Made by a program: the position numbers and the translations under genes. From Ensifer sp. Root278 (GTDB lineage: Bacteria; Pseudomonadota; Alphaproteobacteria; Rhizobiales; Rhizobiaceae): DNA of 64,000 nucleotides. Shown piece by piece: positions 1 through 8,549 of this stretch. Within the stretch, counting starts at the first letter, position 1. Each line of letters begins with the position of its first letter. Under the pieces are notes generated by a model. It was not told where the DNA came from. It searched no databases and saw only the letters and a list, made by a program, of their open reading frames with translations. Location: NCBI RefSeq assembly GCF_001429285.1, contig NZ_LMJJ01000004.1, positions 1 through 64,000 of the forward strand, read 5' to 3'.

Positions 1-90
1 AGCCGCTCGGTCGATGCCGGCATCCTGATGGAGTCGCCAAGCCTGGCGGCGGCATCAGCGATCCGAGAAGAGTCAGTCGCAATACATTGA
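1..90 (+). CDS. 3' end of a gene cut by the window edge (possible phospholipase D-like C-terminus)
   Basis: Frame 1 is open from the first base to a TGA at 88-90 and encodes about 29 residues. The stretch RSVDAGILMESPSLA loosely resembles the C-terminal region of phospholipase D/cardiolipin synthase-type proteins, where a D-R-S core is followed by an 'E-x-G-x-x-x-x-S-P-x-L-A' segment. The match is weak and too short to name a product. The open frame itself is what is seen; the family is a guess. Confidence 0.3.
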   Translation, partial: SRSVDAGILMESPSLAAASAIREESVAIH

Positions 91-262
91 AATCACTAGG
101 CAATGCGCAAGCCCTTCCTTTCCTCTCCGGTGGGCAACGACTGTCCGGAGCGCTGGGCTGGGCGGGGGGTGGCTGCAGCCTTGCGGCGGTGTTCCAGGAG
201 GATCTCGAACGCCAACCGCAAACTGTGCAACCCCCCGCCGTCGAGCAGCGTCAACCAATACC

Positions 263-537
263 GCTGATACCCAGGACGCAGCGCCAGGAACAAAGGCAGC
301 GGCAGCAGCAGAGCGGACAGAGCCAGCGGCAGCGGCAGGAGCAGCGCCAGGAACAGGGACAAGGACAGGGTAGCCAACGGCAGGAACAGTCCCAGCGGCA
401 GGAGCAGGAACAAGGGCAGGGCCAGGGCAGCCAACGCCAGGAACAGGAACAGCGGCAGGAACAGTCGCAACAGGGCGGTGGAACGCAGCGCCAGGAACAG
501 AGCCAAAGCCAGAGCCAGACCCAAAGCCAGAATTGAG
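263..537. repeat. Hexanucleotide CAG-NNN low-complexity tract
   Basis: About 270 bases consist of CAG or CAA triplets alternating with CGG, GAG, GAA, GGG or AGC. The plus strand would read alternating Gln with Arg/Glu/Gly/Ser and stops at a TGA at 534-536. The minus strand would read alternating Leu with Ala/Phe/Pro, inside a possible 188-codon frame (96-662). Neither frame has a convincing ribosome-binding site or a recognisable domain. The rest of the 91-738 gap shows nothing else I can support. Confidence 0.6.
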
Positions 538-738
538 CGCCGACCGTGTGCGCCGCTGACGGCCTGTCGTTTGCCAACGCTTTCGGCGCAGCGTTCACGA
601 TGCGTCGGCAACGACCTGTCGCTAGGCACAAGCGGGCCGGCGCTAAACCAACGACAAATCAAAGCTTTGCGAACGATCCGAGAGCCCAGGTCGAGGCGAT
701 GTGCCGGGCGGTCGTCTGCGGCTGAGGTCCGGCACGTT

Positions 739-2910
739 TCACTCCGCCGGGCGCTTGGCGTCTTCGACCGGCGTTTCGGCGAAATGCTCCGATCGGCGCG
801 ACATCCGGGCGTAGAAGCCGACCAGGCCCGGTGCCAGGGCGGCAGACTTCAGCTTCGCTGCGTTGATGATGCTGCGGCTCGAGGTCGCGCGCGTGCGTAG
901 CACCGAGACGAGCCGGTCATGCAGCAGCCGCAATTCCGCGAAGGCGGGCGAGGCGGCGAGGTTCTCGTCTCCGGCGACCGCGAAAAGCCGGGTTCGCGTC
1001 GTCTTTCCCTTGAGGCCCAGGCTTCCCGCATCCAGCAGCGCGCAATTCGGCAATGCCTCAGCCGTTGCTTCCGACACGAGCACGTCGAAGTTGACGTCCT
1101 TGCAGGCCGCTTCGATGCGGGCCGCGATGTTGACGGTGTCGCCGACCGCCGAATAGTTGAAGCGGGTTTCGGCACCCATGTTGCCGACGCAGGCGAGCCC
1201 GGTATGGATGCCGATGCCGATGCGCACCTCATGGCCGGAGCCGAAACCGAAGGCGTCTTCGGCATTCAGCCGGGCCAGGGTCTCGCGCATGCCGAGCGCG
1301 GCGCGAAGTGCCTTTTGCGGATGGTTGACCACATCGACCGGGGCGTTCCAGAAGGCCATGATGGAATCGCCGATGAACTTGTCGAGCGTGCCCTCATTGG
1401 CGAGCACATGGCGGCTCAGCGCGTCGAGCAGCGTGTTGAGGAAGGCGACGACCTCGGTCGGCGTCATGCGCTCGCTCATCTCGGTGAAGCTGCGCACGTC
1501 GACGAACATCACCGTCAGCTCGCGGTCGTCGCCGCCAAGGCTCAGCGCATTGCGCGTGTGCTCGATGCGATAGAGCAGCGATGGCGAGAGATAGCGCCCA
1601 AAAGCCTGGCGGACCTCGCGTCGTTCGCGATCCGTCACCAGGAAGCGATAGGCGGTGGCGGAGAAATGGGTGATCGAGGCGGCGAGGATCGGCGCCAGCG
1701 GATCGACGAGCAGCCCGCCATAGTAGAAGGCGAGCCAGGAGGCTGCGAGCCCCAACACCGTGACCGCGAGGCCGCAGACCAGCGCCACCACGGGGCTGAC
1801 GAAAGTGGTCAACAGCACGAGCAGCGTGCCGGCCAGTGCGATCGAGAGGATTTCGAGCCCGTCGGCCCAGTCTGGACGCGACAGATAGCGGCCGGAGAGG
1901 ATCTGCTCGACGATCTGGGCATGGATGGAGACGCCGGGCACGTTCTGCCCGAGCGCGGTGGTGCGCACGTCCTGCAGTCCGGCAGCCGACGTGCCGATGA
2001 AGACGATGCTGCCTTCGATCGCGGCGCGAACGTCCGGAGAGGAGGCTTCGTCCGTGAGAACCCGCCGGGCGGAAATGTAGCGCTCCGTCGTGTCCGGCGT
2101 GACGTAGAGCCAGAGTTCGCCGGTCGAGGTGAGCGGCACGACGAAGTCGCCGATCTTGACGGCGGTGAGCGTGTTGGCGACGTTGGGTGCTGCGGCGAGC
2201 ACATAGGTCGAGGCGCCCTGCGCCACGCGCAGCGCCTCCAGGGCGAGGCTCGGGTAGAACTGCTGCCCGTCGCTGAGGAACAGCGGTGCGGCCCGCACCA
2301 CCGCGGAGGAGGAGCCGGGATTGAGGCTGATATGGCCGAGCCCGGCGGCGTTGGCTTCGAGCTGGGGCCGTAGCGGCGTTGCGGCGTGCAGGCGCGGCGG
2401 CGCCTCGGCAGCGGTTTCGCCGGTGAAGGCAAAGCCCGCCTTGACCGACGGCAGGTAACTGCCGTCGTTGGTGAGGCCGAAACCGAGCACGACCGGCTTG
2501 TCTTGGATCGCCTGGGCAAAGATCTCGTCATTATCGGGCAGGGTTGCGACGAAGGATGGATCGACGCCGCCGACGTCGCGCACGACCGTGCGCGGCGACA
2601 GGCGGTCGGGCTCGGCAAAGAGCACGTCGAAGGCAATCGCTGCCGCGCCCATCTCGGTCAGCCGGTTGGTCAAATTCGCCAGGCGGTCGCGCGGCCAGGG
2701 CCATTGGCCGAATTCACGCAGCGACGCCTCGTCGATATCGATCACCTTGACCGGCATGGTCTCGAAGCCGCGCGGCGCGATCCGCTGGTATTCGTCGAAG
2801 GTGACGTCGCGCGCCTGCCTCAGAAGCTGCGGATCGTTTGCGCGCAGGACCGTGAAGAACGCCACCACTGTGAGGCCGATGAGAACGCCGAACAGCTGGG
2901 CTCGTGTCAT
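739..2910 (-). CDS. CHASE2-domain class III adenylate cyclase, membrane bound
   Basis: This 723-residue protein has an N-terminal signal anchor (residues 5-22), a periplasmic CHASE2 sensor domain (about 25-340), a membrane region of about three helices (350-425) and a class III cyclase domain (about 460-650). The metal-binding aspartates are visible in FVDVRSF (D471) and KFIGDSIMAF (D515). Lys511 sits where adenylate cyclases place their adenine-specifying lysine, and NIAAR supplies the conserved Asn/Arg pair, so the domain looks catalytically complete. It should make cAMP in response to an extracytoplasmic signal of unknown identity. It starts six bases after the stop of the upstream cyclase gene, so the two are probably one operon. 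Guanylate cyclase activity cannot be excluded. Confidence 0.9.
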   Translation of the reverse strand: MTRAQLFGVLIGLTVVAFFTVLRANDPQLLRQARDVTFDEYQRIAPRGFETMPVKVIDIDEASLREFGQWPWPRDRLANLTNRLTEMGAAAIAFDVLFAEPDRLSPRTVVRDVGGVDPSFVATLPDNDEIFAQAIQDKPVVLGFGLTNDGSYLPSVKAGFAFTGETAAEAPPRLHAATPLRPQLEANAAGLGHISLNPGSSSAVVRAAPLFLSDGQQFYPSLALEALRVAQGASTYVLAAAPNVANTLTAVKIGDFVVPLTSTGELWLYVTPDTTERYISARRVLTDEASSPDVRAAIEGSIVFIGTSAAGLQDVRTTALGQNVPGVSIHAQIVEQILSGRYLSRPDWADGLEILSIALAGTLLVLLTTFVSPVVALVCGLAVTVLGLAASWLAFYYGGLLVDPLAPILAASITHFSATAYRFLVTDRERREVRQAFGRYLSPSLLYRIEHTRNALSLGGDDRELTVMFVDVRSFTEMSERMTPTEVVAFLNTLLDALSRHVLANEGTLDKFIGDSIMAFWNAPVDVVNHPQKALRAALGMRETLARLNAEDAFGFGSGHEVRIGIGIHTGLACVGNMGAETRFNYSAVGDTVNIAARIEAACKDVNFDVLVSEATAEALPNCALLDAGSLGLKGKTTRTRLFAVAGDENLAASPAFAELRLLHDRLVSVLRTRATSSRSIINAAKLKSAALAPGLVGFYARMSRRSEHFAETPVEDAKRPAE

Positions 2911-2916
2911 GGCGGC

Positions 2917-4671
2917 CTACGGGACGATGGGCAGGCCCGCCTTGACGAGCCCGTCTTTGAAATGTGCGTGGTCGGCAGGGTCGACATAGCCGGTGAAGAA
3001 GCGCCAGTAGCGCGGTAAATCGACAGGCGCGTTGGCGACGGCCTCGGGAACGATCCTGCGGGCTTCCTCGTTGCGGTCGAGCTGGCCAAGGCAGGCGAGC
3101 AGAATGACCAGGTTGAAATAGGTGCGGCGCAGGAGCAGCGCCCGTTCGGCGTGACGCAGCGCTTCCTCGTAATTGCCGAGGTGGTAGTGGGCGAGAGCGA
3201 TGCGGTTGAAGAAGAGGTAGGTCAGCGGATCGTGCGGGCTCAGCCTCAGCGCCTTGTGCAGCGGGTCCAATGCCTCGGCGAAACGGCCGATATAGATGCG
3301 CGCCCAACCGAGCGCCATGTGAGCGAGCGCAAAATTGGGGTTGAGATCGATCGCCTGTTGCGCTTCCTGGACCGCGGCATGCGGCCGCCGGGCAGCGAAA
3401 TTGGCGAGGCACATGACATAGTGGCAATAGGGATCGTGATCCTCGATCACGACGGCGCGCGCAGCCTCCGCCGCCAACTCCGCGCTATCCCGGTCAATGT
3501 CGTCGCTGAAGCCGAAATAGCAGCGGGCAAACAGCGAGCGGGCCAGCATCATGTGCGCGCGGCCGAATTCGGGGTCGAGGGCGATCGCGCGGCGTTGCCA
3601 CTCGATCGCGTCGTCGAAGTGCGCGGCGGAGTCCTGCGCATTATGCAGCAGCGTGCCGCGCATGTGGCATTCGTAGGCGTCGAGATTGTCGCTGCCGCGT
3701 AGCAGCGCCCGGCGGTTTTCGCCAATCAGGATCTCCGGCTCGATCGCCGCGACCACATGTTGGGTGATCTCATCCTGGATGGCGAAAATGTCGGCGAATT
3801 CGCGCTCGTAGCGCTGCGCCCAGAGATGGATGCCGGTTTCCGCCTCGATCAACTGTCCGGTGACGCGCACGCGCGAGCCTGAGCGGCGCACGCTGCCCTC
3901 GACGATGTAGCGCACGCCGAGATCGCGGCCGATCTGTTTGACGTCGACGGCGCGGCCCTTGTAGGCGAAAGAGGAGTTGCGGGCGATGACGAAGAACCAG
4001 CGGTAGAGCGACAACGCCGTGATGATGTCCTCGGTCAGACCGTCGGCGAAGAAGTCCTGTTCGGGGTCGCCGGACATGTTGACGAAGGGCAGAACGGCGA
4101 TCGACGGCTTGTCGGGCAGGGCAAGCGGCATGCCGGGCAGATCCGGCCTCACCGGGTCCTCATGCCAGTCGACGCGGTGCACCGGCACCGGGCGCGGCAT
4201 GTTCTTGAGCGCGCGATCGCCAAGCCGGTGCATGGGAAACTCCAGCTTGCCGACGATCTGGTCGTGCAACGCACCGGAGATGCAGATGTCGGCCGGTTTC
4301 GCCACCTGCTGCAGCCGCGCCGCCACATTCACGCCGTCGCCGAGCAGGTTGCCGCCGTCGACCACGACGTCGCCGAGATTGAGGCCGATGCGGAACTCCA
4401 TGCGCCGCTCCGGCGCGAGGTCGGCGTTTCTCCGCTGCAGGGTCCGCTGGATGGCGACCGCTGCCCGAACCGCCTGCACTGCACTCTGGAATTCCGCGAC
4501 AAGGCTATCGCCAGCGGCGCCGAAGATGCGCCCGCCATGCTCGGTCACAAGGCTTGAAATCGTTGCACAATAGGTGGCAAGTGTTGCGAGCGCACCTTCC
4601 TCGTCAATCGCGACAAGGCGACTGTAGCCAGCGACATCGGCAGCAAGGATCACGGCGAGCTTCCGTTCCAA
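2917..4671 (-). CDS. Class III cyclase-domain protein with TolB-like and TPR regions
   Basis: This 584-residue cytoplasmic protein has a cyclase homology domain (about 1-165), a TolB-like N-terminal-type segment beginning at KPSIAVLPF (about 189-310) and TPR-like helical repeats to the C-terminus. Metal ligands are present in ADVAGYSRL (D12) and AAGDSLVAEF (D55), and VNVAARL keeps the Asn/Arg pair. The lysine expected before the second aspartate is missing: the segment reads GGRIFGAAGDS, so nucleotide specificity or activity may differ. I chose the TTG start at 4671 because AGGGG lies nine bases upstream and translation then begins right at MERKLAVILAADV, the usual start of this family. It lies immediately upstream of the CHASE2 cyclase. 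Confidence 0.85.
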   Translation of the reverse strand: MERKLAVILAADVAGYSRLVAIDEEGALATLATYCATISSLVTEHGGRIFGAAGDSLVAEFQSAVQAVRAAVAIQRTLQRRNADLAPERRMEFRIGLNLGDVVVDGGNLLGDGVNVAARLQQVAKPADICISGALHDQIVGKLEFPMHRLGDRALKNMPRPVPVHRVDWHEDPVRPDLPGMPLALPDKPSIAVLPFVNMSGDPEQDFFADGLTEDIITALSLYRWFFVIARNSSFAYKGRAVDVKQIGRDLGVRYIVEGSVRRSGSRVRVTGQLIEAETGIHLWAQRYEREFADIFAIQDEITQHVVAAIEPEILIGENRRALLRGSDNLDAYECHMRGTLLHNAQDSAAHFDDAIEWQRRAIALDPEFGRAHMMLARSLFARCYFGFSDDIDRDSAELAAEAARAVVIEDHDPYCHYVMCLANFAARRPHAAVQEAQQAIDLNPNFALAHMALGWARIYIGRFAEALDPLHKALRLSPHDPLTYLFFNRIALAHYHLGNYEEALRHAERALLLRRTYFNLVILLACLGQLDRNEEARRIVPEAVANAPVDLPRYWRFFTGYVDPADHAHFKDGLVKAGLPIVP

Positions 4672-4819
4672 GAGGGCAGCCCCTCCCGCGGCATCTGGTC
4701 AGAAGGAAAATAAGCGTAACTTAAATTAGAAAAGTCGAGAAGCATAAATTGCCCCGATTTGTGTCCATTGCTGGGCCGGAGGCGCAAATAGACGGTTCGC
4801 GTGGCCTCTACGACAGATT

Positions 4820-5557
4820 GTGTCCGGCGACGCTTCCCGGCGTGCGACGATTGTGCAAGTTTCGCAAAGTCAGAACCGCGCCGTCAGGCGTTCGCCATCC
4901 AAGGGCCGCCAATTGATCATCTCCTGCCTGCATACGGCCGACAGCAACGTCGCCGTTTTCGAGAATGCTGCGCGCGAACTCGGACTTTCCTCCGCGAACT
5001 TGCGCCATACGGTCCGCGCCGATCTGCTGCGCGCGGCGGAGGAAGCGGGCGGCCTGACCGAGGACATCACGCAGCAGACAGCGGCGGTTCTCTCGGCGCT
5101 GGCGGCGAAGGCCGACGCCGTGCTGCTCACCTGCTCGACGCTCGGGCCGAGCGTTGTGAGGGCCGGGTTGGGCACTGCCGTCCCGATCCTGCGCGTCGAT
5201 GCGGCGCTGGCGGAGAAGGCGGCCGCGACCGGCGGCAAGCTGGTAGTGCTTTGCGCGGTGGAAACGACGGTCGCACCCACTACGGCGCTTTTTGCCGACG
5301 CGGCGCGCCGTTCCGGCGCTGTCCTCGAGGTTCGTCTCGTCGAGGGTGCGTGGGCGCTGTTCAAGGCGGGAAGCCGTGACGGCTACCTTGCTGCGATCGC
5401 CCGGGCGGCAGAAGCGGCCTATGGGGATGGAGCCTCCATCGTTGCGCTGGCCCAGGCGTCCATGGCTGGCGCCGCCGATCATGTCCGCAACGGACCGCGG
5501 CCGCTGTCGAGTCCGGCGGCCGGGCTTGAGCAGGCCATGAATATGATCGCCGACTAG
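4820..5557 (+). CDS. Aspartate/glutamate racemase-like (hydantoin racemase superfamily) protein
   Basis: A 245-residue soluble protein with the alternating beta/alpha pattern of the Asp/Glu racemase superfamily. One likely catalytic cysteine lies in LLTCSTLGPSV and another cysteine in VVLCAVETT, the second followed by the Thr-rich loop typical of the family. No substrate can be read from the sequence. The first 31 residues are atypical, and an in-frame TTG at 4913, giving LIISCLHTADSN, is a plausible alternative start. It stands alone, divergent from the cyclase operon, with an AT-rich promoter-like stretch at 4700-4760 between them. Confidence 0.75.
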   Translation: MSGDASRRATIVQVSQSQNRAVRRSPSKGRQLIISCLHTADSNVAVFENAARELGLSSANLRHTVRADLLRAAEEAGGLTEDITQQTAAVLSALAAKADAVLLTCSTLGPSVVRAGLGTAVPILRVDAALAEKAAATGGKLVVLCAVETTVAPTTALFADAARRSGAVLEVRLVEGAWALFKAGSRDGYLAAIARAAEAAYGDGASIVALAQASMAGAADHVRNGPRPLSSPAAGLEQAMNMIAD

Positions 5558-5657
5558 CGATATTCCGTTATCCGGCTAATGATTCTCGGGATTTTGAAGG
5601 GCGGCAGCGAACTTCGCGCATCCCCTATGACGGCCTGCGCTGTAGGATGCGGTCACT

Positions 5658-6173
5658 ATGACCCTGATTCGACCCACACGTGAAGACGATACAGCTTTGC
5701 TGCCCGACATAGAGCGCTCCTCCGGCGCGCTTTTTCGCACCATCCCCGACCTGGCCTGGATTGCCGACGACGATGTCCAGTCCGCGGAAGCTCATGTCGA
5801 CTTCCTGCGCACCGGCCTGTCCCTGGTGGCCGTCGACGAGCAGGATCGACCGCTCGGCTTCCTTTGTGCCGCGAGCGCAGAGGGCGCGCTGCACATCTGG
5901 CAGCTTGCCGTGTTGGAGGAAAGCCAGGGCCGGGGGCTTGGGCGCGCCATGATGCTGGCTGCGATCGCGCATGCGCGCGCCCGTTCGCTTGCCGCGGTAA
6001 CGCTGACGACGTTCCGCGATCTCAAATGGAACGAGCACTTCTACCGCACACTCGGCTTCGCTACGCTTGCCGGGGACGAACTCGACGCGCGTCTCGCGCA
6101 GATCCTTGCAAACGAGGGCGCTCACGGCATTCCGCCAGAGCGGCGCTGTGCAATGCGCCTGACGCTTGTGTGA
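5658..6173 (+). CDS. GNAT-family N-acetyltransferase
   Basis: This 171-residue protein begins with the IRPTREDD pattern common at GNAT N-termini. It has the acetyl-CoA-binding motif A as LAVLEESQGRGLGRAMM (R/Q-x-x-G-x-G/A) and the following NEHFYRTLGF motif B. It therefore transfers an acetyl group from acetyl-CoA to an unidentified amine; free-standing GNATs of this type act on small molecules or protein N-termini. The ATG at 5658 gives a start directly before the first beta strand. It is monocistronic, about 100 bases after the racemase-like gene. Confidence 0.85.
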   Translation: MTLIRPTREDDTALLPDIERSSGALFRTIPDLAWIADDDVQSAEAHVDFLRTGLSLVAVDEQDRPLGFLCAASAEGALHIWQLAVLEESQGRGLGRAMMLAAIAHARARSLAAVTLTTFRDLKWNEHFYRTLGFATLAGDELDARLAQILANEGAHGIPPERRCAMRLTLV

Positions 6174-6292
6174 GGACGCGCGTCAGCGATCCGCCCGATG
6201 CGGCGATGCTGATCTCTGGTCCGGGTTGGGCTTTAGGCCCTCCGGCGCAAGGCCTGGTGCGAAGTGGTTCCTCGCCCTTGGCTTGCCGCTCC

Positions 6293-6395
6293 AGAGCGCC
6301 GTGCGTTCAGATGAACGCACTAGGGTCGCTCTAGCACATTGTTTCTAGAGCATCTTTCCGCTTCAAGTGATTCCACTTGACGCGGGATGCTCTAG
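6293..6395. repeat. Rhizobial-type nested palindromic intergenic repeats
   Basis: Two palindromes lie side by side. The first has an inner stem GTGCGTTCA/TGAACGCAC (6301-6309 with 6312-6320) inside an outer stem AGAGCG/CGCTCT (6293-6298 with 6327-6332). The second has CTAGAGCATC/GATGCTCTAG (6345-6354 with 6386-6395) enclosing TCAAGTG/CACTTGA (6363-6369 with 6374-6380). Such CTAGAGCAT palindromes are common between genes in Rhizobiaceae. The second palindrome overlaps the stop codon of the next gene. Confidence 0.75.
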
Positions 6396-6835
6396 CGCCG
6401 GACGCCGACGACCTGGCCCCGGGCGAACTGCGAGACCCTGACGCCGCCGGACTGATTGCCGCCGATCAACTGGGCCGTCGACTTCGACATCGCGGACAGG
6501 ATGCCGACGTGGTAGCCACGACCGGTGCGCACGACGACAATATCGCCGGCGCGCGCATAGGCGAGCTTCACCGGTGCACCGAACCGAAGCCACGAGCGGG
6601 CGAAGCCGAAGCTCTGCGGTGGACTGCGGCCGGACTTGCGGGCAACCATGCCCATGAAATGGCCGCACCAGGGGGTACGTGCCGGGTTGATGCCGAGCGC
6701 TGCGCGAAGGGTCTTGTTGTTCTTCACCTCGTGCAGGCCTTTGTATTGCTGCGCCTGGGCAAGCATGCCCGCGCTGGCAAGAGATGGCGATAGGAGCGCG
6801 ACATAGGCAGCCGCAAGAAACGCCAGGACCTTCAT
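6392..6835 (-). CDS. Secreted small CHAP/NlpC-P60-like protein (TIGR02594-type)
   Basis: A 147-residue protein with an N-terminal signal peptide (MKVLAFLAAAYVALLSPSLASA). The core has ARTPWCGHFMG (candidate nucleophile Cys), ARAGDIVVV and GYHVGILSAMS (candidate catalytic His), the layout of the TIGR02594/CHAP-like cysteine amidase-type fold. It probably acts on peptidoglycan in the periplasm, though this family has little direct biochemistry. The ATG at 6835 is preferred over an upstream in-frame ATG at 6916 because AAGGAG precedes it closely and a clean signal peptide follows. The stop codon lies inside a palindromic repeat. Confidence 0.75.
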   Translation of the reverse strand: MKVLAFLAAAYVALLSPSLASAGMLAQAQQYKGLHEVKNNKTLRAALGINPARTPWCGHFMGMVARKSGRSPPQSFGFARSWLRFGAPVKLAYARAGDIVVVRTGRGYHVGILSAMSKSTAQLIGGNQSGGVRVSQFARGQVVGVRR

Positions 6836-7319
6836 GGTCAGGTCTCCTTGACAAGTTGCTGGGTGCGAACGGTCGGGGCGGCCTGGCGATCGCCGGCATG
6901 GCACCCGGTTGCTCAACTGTTTCCAATGTTCCCATGGGAAATTTCAGCGGACATGCGCGTGCCCAGCGTCTGATACGCAGCATCGGCGTGTCGGCGAACC
7001 GCGCGCAAGGCGCGGAGCCAACTTCACGGCAACCGCCGTTTCGAAGTGTGGTATTCCCCTGCCTGTCCCGTCGGACAGTCGAGCGACATTGCTCATGCGC
7101 CAGTACAAAATTGTGGCAAAACCCGTAAAATATTGGGGCATGACTTGCTAAATGACGGAAAAATGCCGGTTCGTCGTCGATTCGACACCCTGACCTGCAG
7201 AAAATCCCGTATCGGCTCGCTCCGAGGCGTCACTTGAGCCAATGGAAGGCCGGCAGGACTTGCGCCCGGACGGGGCTGCGGGGCATCGTCGGAGCATGAT
7301 TCGCGCCCCGAGGTTCTCT
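6836..7319. other. Divergent intergenic region without a gene
   Basis: This 484-base gap holds the promoters for the divergently transcribed flanking genes. I see no convincing coding frame, terminator, RNA gene or repeat in it. Confidence 0.5.
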
Positions 7320-7673
7320 ATGTCCTTCACTCTCTCTCCGGCCTATCTCTGGCCGATTCTTCTGCTCCTGTTTTCCAACGTCTTCATGACCTTCGCCTGG
7401 TATGGGCATCTGAAATACACGTCGTCACCGCTCTACATGGCGATCGTGGCAAGCTGGGGCATTGCCTTCTTCGAATATTGCCTGGCGGTGCCGGCCAACC
7501 GCATCGGCCATCAGGTCTATTCCGCCGCACAGCTGAAGACGATGCAGGAGGTGATCACGCTTCTGGTCTTTGCCGCCTTCTCAGTTTTCTGGCTGAAGGA
7601 GTCGATCGGCTGGAACCATCTGGTCGGTTTCGCCCTGATCGCCTTAGGCGCCTCGTTCATCTTCAAGGGCTAA
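7320..7673 (+). CDS. DUF486 family small membrane protein (DMT superfamily)
   Basis: A 117-residue protein of four predicted membrane helices, with the family hallmark FMTFAWYGHLKY near the N-terminus, then ASWGIAFFEYCLAVPANRIG and a C-terminal ALIALGASFIFKG. The length matches DUF486 proteins, which are distant relatives of drug/metabolite transporters; no substrate is known. The ATG at 7320 has GAGG six bases upstream and gives the family's normal length. An in-frame ATG at 7296 is the main alternative. A strong terminator follows. Confidence 0.85.
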   Translation: MSFTLSPAYLWPILLLLFSNVFMTFAWYGHLKYTSSPLYMAIVASWGIAFFEYCLAVPANRIGHQVYSAAQLKTMQEVITLLVFAAFSVFWLKESIGWNHLVGFALIALGASFIFKG

Positions 7674-7714
7674 CAGGCGTCCGGCCGCTGTAGCGGTTAA
7701 GACCGCTGCAAACA

Positions 7715-7742
7715 AAAAGGCAGGGCCCAAGCCCTGCCTTTT
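7715..7742. terminator. Bidirectional Rho-independent terminator
   Basis: A 12-bp stem AAAAGGCAGGGC/GCCCTGCCTTTT with a four-base loop, flanked by A- and T-runs. It lies between convergent DUF486 and TerC genes and can serve both. Confidence 0.85.
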
Positions 7743-7777
7743 GCATTGTTAACGGTCTGCAGCGCGTCGCGCTGGCG

Positions 7778-8413
7778 TCAGACCATGGCTGCCACGGCCG
7801 GCGCGACGTGCGGCCAGACCTCGACCCAGCCGCGATAGATCATGTCGAGCGCGACATAGAGGATGATTGCGAGGCCGATATAGGCGATCCAGTGATAACG
7901 GTTGAGCAGCCGGGCGATGAAACCGGCTGCCACGCCCATCATCGCAATCGAAAGCGCAAGGCCGATAACCAGGATCGTCGGATGTTCGCGGGCGGCGCCT
8001 GCGACGGCCAGCACGTTGTCGAGCGACATCGAGATGTCGGCGATGACGATCTGGATGGCCGCCTGCATGAAGGTTTTCTGGGGCGCGTTGCTGCCAGCGC
8101 CGCTTTCGCCTGCCGCGTGCGCTGCCTGCTGCTCGCGGATTTCGCGCCACATCTTCCAGCAGACCCACAGCAGCAAAATGCCACCGGCGAGCAAAAGGCC
8201 GATGATTTCCAGGAGCTGGACCGTGACGCTGGCGAGCGCGATGCGCAGCACGGTTGCCGCGATGATGCCGACGAGGATGACCTTCTTGCGCTGCTCCGTC
8301 GGCAGCCCGGCCGCGGCAAGGCCGATGACGACGGCGTTGTCGCCGGCGAGAACGAGGTCGATGACGATGACTTGCAGAAGCGCTGCCAGACCGGCGGCGG
8401 TAAAGATTTCCAT
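7778..8413 (-). CDS. TerC family integral membrane protein
   Basis: A 211-residue protein with about seven hydrophobic segments and the TerC signature, an acidic pair of membrane motifs: VIDLVLAGDNAVVIG near residue 20 and VIADISMSLDNVLAVAGAA near 125. Family members are linked to metal ion (notably Mn2+) export and tellurite resistance; the conserved intramembrane Asp residues probably bind the ion. No yybP-ykoY riboswitch was recognised in the short leader. The gene is convergent with DUF486 and separated from the upstream membrane-protein gene by 136 bases. Confidence 0.88.
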   Translation of the reverse strand: MEIFTAAGLAALLQVIVIDLVLAGDNAVVIGLAAAGLPTEQRKKVILVGIIAATVLRIALASVTVQLLEIIGLLLAGGILLLWVCWKMWREIREQQAAHAAGESGAGSNAPQKTFMQAAIQIVIADISMSLDNVLAVAGAAREHPTILVIGLALSIAMMGVAAGFIARLLNRYHWIAYIGLAIILYVALDMIYRGWVEVWPHVAPAVAAMV

Positions 8414-8549
8414 GATGCGACAGTCCCCCGACGTGCCATGATGCGAGATTCAAATATGTCTAACGGATAAAGCATCGCCTCGCCTCGGGATCAAGGGGCG
8501 AGGTGCACCCCCAGGCGGAAAACCTCCGCAGACGATCCGATCGACGGTC

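Noticed and set aside
87-536. A Gln-rich 149-codon plus-strand gene
   Set aside because: Starts with TTG lacking a ribosome-binding site and consists mainly of low-complexity repeat; kept only as a repeat.
919-2373. A 484-codon plus-strand frame opposite the CHASE2 cyclase
   Set aside because: Antisense shadow with no recognisable domain.
8414-8549. yybP-ykoY manganese riboswitch before terC
   Set aside because: The short leader shows none of the conserved elements.
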